Of a DNA stretch of 64,000 bases, positions 56,446 to 64,000 are shown piece after piece. Both the position numbers and the translations under genes were made by a program. The notes below the pieces were generated by a model. The model was given only the letters and a program-made list of their open reading frames with translations. It did not search any database and had not been told where the DNA came from. The stretch covers positions 14,462,798 through 14,526,797 of the forward strand of contig NC_049914.1 in NCBI RefSeq assembly GCF_001411555.2, written 5' to 3'. Positions within the stretch are counted from its first letter, which is position 1. Every line of letters begins with the position of its first letter. This stretch comes from Juglans regia (lineage: Eukaryota > Streptophyta > Magnoliopsida > Fagales > Juglandaceae).

Positions 56446-57006
56446 GCCGACCATCTCATTCGGGGATGGGCGCAAAGAGCTCCAACCAACGCACCTCCAG
56501 TACAATCCACAAAGGCATAAAAAGCAAGGAGACCAAACGACCACCAAATCCACGAGGAAAACATGAAAAGACCATATCGCCAAAAGAAAAGAGTAAAAGC
56601 ACAAAAGAGACAAAGCAGTGTAAACAAACCACACGCCCAACGAACAGCCAAAAGCAACAAACACGTTCAAAGCAAAAAGCAGTAGAATAATGAAAACCAA
56701 AGTCCAAAAAAGGCTTACAGACCAACAAGGATTCACAAAAAGCCCAAAATAGGAGCCCAACAGTTATTACAAGTAAAAACAAATTTCTCATCCTTGAGGT
56801 GGGGGACGAGGAAAGGCGTTCGTCATCACATCCTAGCCCATCGATTCTGCATATTGATAGGCGGCGGCATCAGGCGTAAAGTTTGCTAAGTTTAAATTCT
56901 TTAGGTTAGTTCGAGGGTTGGCCAACAAATGCATTTTCAAGCGTGCTAACCCCGCGTCGTACCCATATCCAAAGGCCCTATCTTGGACCGCGTGGGAGGA
57001 GGAAAG
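56446..57006. other. Interior junction sequence without recognisable coding
   Basis: Lys/Thr-rich plus-strand and hydrophobic minus-strand frames overlap here and are probably chance. GACCATCTCATTCGGGGATG (20 bases) occurs at 56358-56377 and 56449-56468, a direct repeat that may mark a deletion junction. Confidence 0.45.
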
Positions 57007-59502
57007 CTAGGGATGCAGTCGAAAAATCTCATTGTTCACAGCAGTCAGTTCATCGTCTAGCTTTCCTTGCGCCACCCTTGACTCGTTCACTTCCAAAGTC
57101 AAACCTCTCCAGACTAGCCAGATTCTTATCTTGGCAAGCATCAATTGCGGCGCGCTCCTTCTTGTACTTGGTGAAAGCAGCCCTCTCCTGGTGCAAGTTG
57201 CCTTGCAGTTCGGAGGTCTTGGAGTCCTTCTCATAGTGCTCCTTTCAGAACGCCTCTTTCCTCGTAGCCAACTCCCTTGCCACCTTCTCGCTCTCCTTTT
57301 CAGAAGAAGTCAAAGCAGCAGCCGCCTCCTCAAGCTTCTTTGCAGCACTAGCCTGGGAACGCTCAGAGGATTCCAATGCCCCCTTAAGGTGTAGTACCTC
57401 CGCCCGAATGGCAGTTGTCTCCATCTCAGCCGCATGCAGGGCAAAACTATCGCGGGTGTGAAGGCTCTCAACACGAAGGAGTTCGGACCGAAGGTCGGAC
57501 GAATCCTCATGAAGATAATCAAGGTAATCTTCCAAGGATTGCACATGACCATTAGCCTGCTCTAGACAACAGTGCAAGTAATTCCTCTCATCCTTAAGGC
57601 GGTTGTTCTCCTGTTTGGCAAAAAAGGAGAACTTTTGCCTCTCGTGAACCTCCTCCTCCACGACCTAAGATGTCAGGCTTCAACATTCTACACAAACACA
57701 GTAAGTTAGAAGCCAATCAACGCCAAAGAAAGCACTTGCAAACAAAAGCAGACAAGAAGGAGAAAAAGCCTTACTGGGGCCAACATTCTACTCAAGCGCC
57801 TTGTCATCTCTGTGACCGCCTCCAAAGGAGGCAAAGAAATACAAGGACCGACATCCTCCTCCTAGGGAGCGTCCCCCACAGAACCAGCTCCGGCCTGTGC
57901 TGGATGCCCCGACAAGAGATCCAAGGCTGTCACAAACTCAGACGTGGGCGCAGGTTGGCCACCTTCAACGTGAGTGCCAAACATCTCACCAACAAACTCA
58001 TCTGACCAAAAGTCTGCCCGCCGACCAACCAAATCTTTGTCCTGGACCCTTAACTCCACAACCGCCTGATCCCCAAGGACCTGCCCACCTTTGCAAGGAG
58101 TAGTGCCCCCTCCCTGCCAAAAGACAACGACGTTGGTGAAGGGATGGACACCCTATCTTGGTCTGTGGGCGAAGTCTCACTCCTGAAGTAGTGCAAGGCA
58201 GAGAATGCAAAGAGGAACCCAACCCCGCACTAGAGCCCACACTGCCACCCATAGCTTCAACCACGAGGCCGCTGATCGCAAGGGCGGGAATATCGAGCGC
58301 TCCTTCTGCAGCTTCATAGCCCAAAGTAAAGGCGGCATATATATCATTCAAATCACTCCCGCCACCAGACACTGAATCCGTAACAAGAACTGAGGGGAAT
58401 TTGAAAGGGGCACCCACAGAATCACTCCCCGAGGGGAGCCCAAGATTGTAGGCCAATGAGAGATCCTCAAGAGCCTGTTTCATCAAAGTACCCAGGTCAT
58501 CAAGACCGGGACTCAACAACGAGGAGGTTTTCTCGGGGGATGCCACCGGCGTGGCTTGGCCAGAAACAATAACACCCACACCCGCCCTTTATGTCATTCT
58601 CTCGAGAGAGCCAAGGATGTTGCTAGGCATCAATCCTTCAATACGAGGGCATTTCATTTTTGGCCCCCCAGTCAGGGGAGCACTCCGTTTCGTCGGGGGA
58701 GGAATGGGTTTGAGCTTCTTCCCCATTACATGGCACAACTAGGCATTGATAAAAACCTGTCAATACTAGGGTCAGAAAGAAGGTCATCCGACCACAAACT
58801 GGAGGGGTCATGGTCCTTCGCCCACTCACGAACAAGATTCACGCGATTTTGTTGACTTTCAGTCAACCTTAACGGCAACAGTTTATCATCAGGGACGCGC
58901 CCTTAGTTGGCCGCGACATGGTAATCTTTAATAACCATTTCATCAATGGGGTAGTCCCAACCATCCCCGAAGATCAAGAAAAATTTACTGGTCCATTGCT
59001 TGGCATTGGAGTAACGCCCTTCGAAGGCTATTAAGCGTTGCCTGCGCACACAGAAGCTACAAATGTTCCCTGGCAAGGTCACCGTCTCAAAGAAAGACAG
59101 AAACTCGTTTGCCGTAAGATTAGGGTACACCTCCCCAATAGGCTCCAAAACGCGGTGGAAGACGACGCAGGAACACATAAGCACGCGCCACGCCCTACTG
59201 TGAAGCTGGGCAGGAGCGAGCTTCAAAAAATGCAGAATATCACGCACTGGGTGGATGAAAGGAAGGCGAAGCCCGTTTGCAAGAGAACAAACCATTAGGG
59301 TTATGGACCCACCGTAGCCCTCTTCATCAACACATCCCCTCTCCGAGACATTCATATCCACCGATTCAGGAATACGGAAGGATTCCCTCGAATCACCTAG
59401 AACCAAGCTCCAAGAATACCCGTCGAAGGAAGTGGGTTGATGGGTGAGAGAAGATTCAGGCTTCTGCTTGGTTACCTTCTTAGCAGGACTGCGGCCTGCC
59501 AT
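57007..59502 (-). pseudogene. Antisense ORF of the Tat-like element (decayed, several segments)
   Basis: On the minus strand a frame begins MAGRSPAKKVTKQKPESS at 59502 and runs to a stop at about 58903. After that stop the same protein seems to go on (LTESQQNRVNLVREWAKDHD). It resembles the plant putative transposon-type domain often found in these elements. A second segment (58579-57998) is Gly/Ser-rich. A third (57661-57245, then 57234-57007) is a strong coiled coil with Leu, Glu and Ala heptads (RLKDERNYLHCCLEQANGHV; LKGALESSERSQASAAKKLE). Introns may separate the segments. The function of such antisense ORFs is not known. Confidence 0.65.
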
Positions 59503-59922
59503 TACGAAGTCTTGAAGAAAGGAAATGCAAGGATACAAGAAGGGATACAAGGGAATCTAAAGAAAAGAGTAAAGGGGAACACGAGGGAAAATGAGGAAGA
59601 TGAAAAAGCATAAGAGAGCAAGGCAAGAGGTGACGAGAGGCGAAACAACATGTAAAGTGCACCCACGAAAGGTAATCATGAAGATCCTGGGGAATCTGAA
59701 AGGTTTGGCTGCGCCGGCAGTCACAGTCCTCTTTGAAAACCCATTAAATGAGCAGGAACAGTTATGACTGACGTCAACCACATCTTTCCTAAAAAGGAAA
59801 AAAGAGTGTATTGATGCGAATAGACTAGTGGTGTAAATAACCAACAAAAGAAAGAAAGGCCAAAAGACTGGTTGTTTAATTTCCCATGGGCAAGCGCAAA
59901 GGAAATTAGCAGGGTAACTGGA

Positions 59923-60405
59923 TGAGACATTTAGACCCCTGGGTTGAGAGCCCACCTAAGGCCATATCTGAGGTTGAGTCCATCCGCAAGCCCAGTAGGA
60001 AGACTTGTGGATGGCTTAAAGCTAAGAGCCCTACAGGTAAAGGACTCGCAACCACAAGTACGGGCGAGAGAACCCCGAAAAGTGGGGGATGAGGCCAAAG
60101 GCAAAGTACGAATATCTTGCATGAGATCACTCCTACAAAATAGGAGATATATTTTCCATTTAAATGATGGATCACGAAGGATAAGCACAAATGATTGGTG
60201 ATTAGAGTCATTCGCCACCGTGCTGCATCCTTCTATAAATAACTCGGTGGAGGTAACATCTTCGAGGAAGATCTCTATTTTTATTTACTTATTCTTATAT
60301 TGTTACTGACTTAAGTATCGGAGTTTACACAGGGAGACCAAAGCCGTCTCTTCATTGTTGCGGGTGTCATCCGTGCAATTGGTGGTGTGAAAGACATCCT
60401 TAACA
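59923..60405 (+). repeat. 3' LTR of the Tat-like element
   Basis: It runs from TGAGACATTTAG to CTTAACA, 483 bp, and pairs with 54602-54865. The short purine-rich AGGGTAACTGGA lies just before it. A TATA box (TATAAATA) at about 60235 is present here but lost from the left copy. Confidence 0.85.
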
Positions 60406-60802
60406 CTTTCATCTTCTAATTTATTCTCTTAGTAAAAGAAAAAGGACAACTCGAGCATGTTCCGTGAGAATCTTCGTAAGCTACTGTTGTGATTTTCATC
60501 CACCGCCATTAGCCTTGCTACTTACAAGCGATTTGGTGTACTAAATCACGTATCGACGCTGGCATAGTTTTTTTTATTGAATAAAAAAATAAAAGAAAGA
60601 AAATGTTAATAGAAGAAGAAGGTCATCTGTGTCACAAAAATCATTTCAGTCCCAATTCGTACCGTTTCATTAAACGGATGCTTTACATATCAGCATCAGC
60701 ATCAATGCGCGTTTTGATGTGATAACTCAGTTGCAATAAGACTTTTTCAAATATTTATATTTTGAAAATGAGAATGGTCTCTTTTTTCTGATGGTTTTAA
60801 TA

Positions 60803-61017
60803 GACCTCGTTTGTTTTTGCAGATGAGATGAGATGAAAATTGAAAATTGAATAAAATATTGTTAGAATATATTTTTTTAATATTATTTTTGTTTTGAGAT
60901 TTGAAAAAGTTGAATTGTTTATTTTATTTTGTGTAGAAATTTTAAAAAGTTATAATGATTAGATGAGATGATATGAAATGAGTTGAGTTAAGAAATTTTG
61001 TGAAAACAAACTAGGCC
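60803..61017. mobile_element. MITE, same family, copy 6
   Basis: The ends GACCTCGTTTGTTTTTGC and (complement) GGCCTAGTTTGTTTTCAC are close inverted repeats. The core ATATTGTTAGAATATATTTTT and GAGATTTGAAAAAGTTGAAT match copy 1. Confidence 0.75.
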
Positions 61018-61677
61018 AAGCAAAAAAATATCTAAAGTTAAAATCTGTTGTATAGTAGCTCAATAGAATGTTCAGACCAAAGTGATTACATAGGTTATTT
61101 TACAGCCATCTTAAATCCAATGGTCGAAAGTTGGAATTTAGCAAATCTCTAAATACAAATACAACAAATGCTCAAGTCCCAATATAATAAAAAATTTAAA
61201 AATATATAGTAAATCACCTGAAAGACACTTCGTTACAAAATCACAGTACAAAGTTAGAAAGAACTGAGTTTCGATCAGCATGGTCGCATTTTCGGCGAAC
61301 TTCAGGAATTTTGTTTGTAAGAGGGGAAAACTGATCAAAGGAGATGACATTTTAGGAACATTTTTTCTTGAAAAATGCGCAAGTCCGTAAGCTCTCCCTT
61401 TTAGAACAATTTTCAAAATTTATGCTCTTTCTTTCAAAAATATCCCTGAATTGATATCCAAAAGTTATTCCACTTTTTTACTTCAAACCGGACGTCGAGC
61501 TATCACACCGGGGCCGTTCCCTATAGTTTTCCTTTAATTAAACTCGCCAAGTCTCAACAAAAGTGTGTGTTTTATAGCGAGTAATGTTACTAATAATCAT
61601 TTTAGTAATCACAATATTAATTAATTATAAAAATTATTTGTTATATTTCATTTGCTTTTCTCTCTAAATTAGGGGTT

Positions 61678-61866
61678 ATTTGGATAGTGAGATAAAATGA
61701 GATGATTTTAAATAAAAGTTAAAGTTGAATAAAATATTGTTAGAATATTATTTTTTAATATCATTATAATTTTGAGATTTGAAAAAGTTGAATCGTTTAT
61801 TATATTTTGTATGTGAATTTCAAAAAATGGTAATAATAAGATGAGATGGTTTCTCAATCCAAATGG
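61678..61866. mobile_element. MITE, same family, copy 7
   Basis: The ends ATTTGGATAGTGAGA and (complement) ATTTGGATTGAGAAA are inverted repeats with few mismatches. The core ATATTGTTAGAATATTATTTT and GAGATTTGAAAAAGTTGAAT are shared with copies 1 and 6. Confidence 0.8.
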
Positions 61867-62556
61867 CTTCTTATTCTTTAAGAGTTGTTTTATTCGAAAC
61901 AGTGTATATCAAAGATAGTCAGATAAGAATATAACACTTAATTTTGCTTCAAAATGTACAGACTCAATACCAATGCTAAAGGTACGTAGGATCATAACTC
62001 AACACATCACAATGTTACAACTTTGATAATTTTTCTCAATACATTGTAACACAATTTATTGCTCAAATATTAATGTCTCTACGGATTAATTACAGTTCAC
62101 TAAGCTCCAAGAACTCTCGAGTATCTCTTGTTCCAGAAGTGATGACATGCAGAAAGTGCTCTTTAAACTGTAAATTAAGAATAATGCTAAACAGACAGTA
62201 TTTAACGAAAAAAAAAATCAGGCGAAAATAATTATAAATGTATGTTAAAAGCATGTGTGGGAAGGAAAGACATTTGTATGTGAATATCTCGTACAAAAGG
62301 GCACAAAAAGATTCGTCATCTTGTTTTTTCGCCACTTTCAATAATTCTAGACACACTTTCTAATAGATCTACTTCAATTATATTATTACCATATGATTTT
62401 GCGCGAAATGTTTCTCGATTTGCTTTGTTACTCATTTGTACAACTCATTATGTTAACAACATTCAATAAAATAAATAATTTTTTAAAATTTTTAAAATTT
62501 AAATATTTTGATAGTTTTCGACAAGTATTTTATAGATTTGAGAACAAAAAATTTCT

Positions 62557-64000
62557 TGTTAGAACTACTAGATCAGAATACACAGCGGAATCGACATTAC
62601 CTCGTCGGGAATATCTTGGATCTAGTACAGTTGTTCTAACGATTTTCTATCATCGTTGTTCATTCAAAATCTTCACATATCAATGGTGGAGTGTGCTACG
62701 TGATAAAACCATAGCAACACTCATATATTCCACAACCTAAATATTGGGACTAGAGAGAACAACATTGTGAGAGATTTTCACTTTTATGTTACTAGTGTCT
62801 CATCTAAAGGGGGGAAGAGATTATGTTAATAGCCCCTCTAAGTGTAAGCCCCAGTTGACCACTTCATTACATCATAACCCCAAGAGAAGGGGAAGGGGTG
62901 CCCATTATGGGTGTCCCTTTATTACATCTCTCACTCGCACATAGTGGACTAGATTCTAGGTCTACATCTCTCAATATATTTTCAATATTGTTCATATTGG
63001 CAAATAGACTATGTGGCCATCAAACACACCTGTAAAAGAAAAATGAGAGCACTATACCAAATCTCTTCGAGAGAAAACTAGCATAGCAATATCCTGAAAA
63101 ATGTCTCGTTATACCTCAACTCATTTGGTCACATCAGATTAAGCATTTCTAATACCTCTCGAGTCCAAATGACTCAGAGCAATGCTCAATCTCTATAAAC
63201 ATGATGTATTCATAGCTATGTCGCAACTTCCAAGAAGCAACATAATTTGCTGGCAGTAAGTACACACAAATATTGATGTGTTTACCAAATAGAGTTCCTT
63301 TCACCCTCATATCATTCAGTCTTAGTTAAGTCGCTTTCCCAGCAATGTCTCTTTAGACTGCATCATTCATGGTCATAGACAACATGCCAAAGTAGTAGAC
63401 ACTAAAACATTAACCTCGTGACATAGTCAAAGGTCTCCTAAGGGCGTAAATAAATTAAGGTCATCAATTATGACTTATAGGACTCACATGGTGACATGGT
63501 GAGGAAGCAGTGATCTATTTACTCGTCTCTACTGTTGGTCCTAAAAGCACCTGTAGTATGAAATACATGTTACGATAGAGTTCTCTTTTCAAAAAGAGCG
63601 TATATCTAATCTCAATACACCGTAAAAATCTTAGTCTAGTCGCTATCTCAGCGCCTAACCTGAGTCTCTCCATTTGCTCGTTATCCGAATAGCCAAAGAT
63701 GATCTCGCATCTGGCTAAACCACAAACTACATAGATTGTGGGTAACCATACACATTCATCTTAAATATGATGGACCACATATTAGCTCCAACTAAAGAGA
63801 TATATCTTTTGTCTCTTACAACTTATCTCTATCTAGACAAGTACCAAGTGATACATTGTCTCATCTTTGCTCACTACACATTTGTAGTATCAAAGGCGAT
63901 TGCTTATGTGAGTGAGCCAATCTATGCCTGTCAACATATATTTTTCACCATAACTTCTAAATATATGTGAATGTGTGCTCACTAAATGTTCCCAGTCGTG
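62557..64000 (+). repeat. Probable LTR of a further retrotransposon, running off the window
   Basis: TGTTAGAACTACTAGATCAG followed by AATACACAGCGGAATCG resembles the opening of LTRs of some plant Copia elements, as I recall them. The following 1.4 kb has no long frame and an even, non-AT-rich composition unlike the spacer before it. The end and the interior are outside the window, so this is tentative. Confidence 0.4.

Larger units (their letters stand above)
54602..60405 (+). mobile_element. Ty3/Gypsy element, Tat-like, pol-deleted, with antisense ORF
   Basis: Related LTRs at 54602-54865 and 59923-60405 bound a 5.06-kb interior. Plus-strand gag and the first part of a protease are present, then pol stops. 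From about 57000 to 59500 the minus strand carries a long decayed ORF, placed between the pol region and the 3' LTR. An antisense ORF in that place is known in Tat-lineage elements (for example Grande and RIRE2), which is why I assign it there. No integrase or reverse transcriptase was found, so it would need enzymes from another copy. Confidence 0.82.
60406..62556. other. AT-rich spacer with two MITEs
   Basis: No gene is seen; the open frames are short and unrelated to known families. Two copies of the MITE family lie inside. Confidence 0.5.

Noticed and set aside
56427..56791. Hydrophobic minus-strand frames resembling membrane proteins
   Set aside because: Three overlapping frames in an A-rich region; hydrophobicity comes from T-rich codons and no family is recognised.

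Overview
This window is nuclear DNA of a flowering plant, most likely a woody eudicot; Fagales (walnut, hickory or oak relatives) is my inference from the repeat families, not a proof. The signs are intron-containing genes with plant homologs, plant L1-type LINEs whose ORF1 has a CCHC knuckle and whose ORF2 ends in an RNase H domain, plant Ty3/Gypsy elements, and AT-rich spacers full of MITEs. No prokaryotic gene, rRNA, tRNA or CRISPR array was seen.

Region by region: (1) 1-1338 holds two old repeats. (2) 1339-22818 is one old LINE (LINE A) with a poly(A) tail and a 10-bp target duplication. It has been expanded from about 5.4 kb to 21.5 kb by four insertions: a 691-bp hAT MITE, a 4.9-kb Gypsy element, an 8.0-kb LTR-like unit with 2.5-kb inverted arms, and a 2.4-kb solo LTR. 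(3) 22829-29020 holds the other flank of the repeat hit by the LINE and a 5.4-kb unrecognised segment with similar inverted ends. (4) 29020-41080 is spacer with a hAT element, a second decayed LINE (LINE B, about 32.2-37.2 kb), MITEs and microsatellites.

(5) 41080-50303 (+) is the one large intact gene, an 11-coding-exon ABCG half-transporter of the ABCG3 type (723 aa), with a tandem TRIM array in intron 6. (6) 52186-50545 (-) is an intact two-exon UDP-glycosyltransferase of the UGT86A type (499 aa), tail to tail with the ABCG gene, with 241 bp between the stop codons. (7) 54602-60405 is a pol-deleted Ty3/Gypsy element resembling the Tat lineage, with a decayed antisense ORF before its 3' LTR. 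(8) 60406-64000 is spacer with two MITEs and what looks like the start of a further LTR running off the right edge.

The two host genes show no obvious shared pathway. The most unusual structure is the palindromic LTR-like unit at 9012-17025: it starts TG, ends CA, is flanked by an exact 5-bp duplication, and could fold into a 2.5-kb double-stranded RNA if transcribed. All calls come from reading the sequence by eye; percentages and family names are estimates, and no database was searched.
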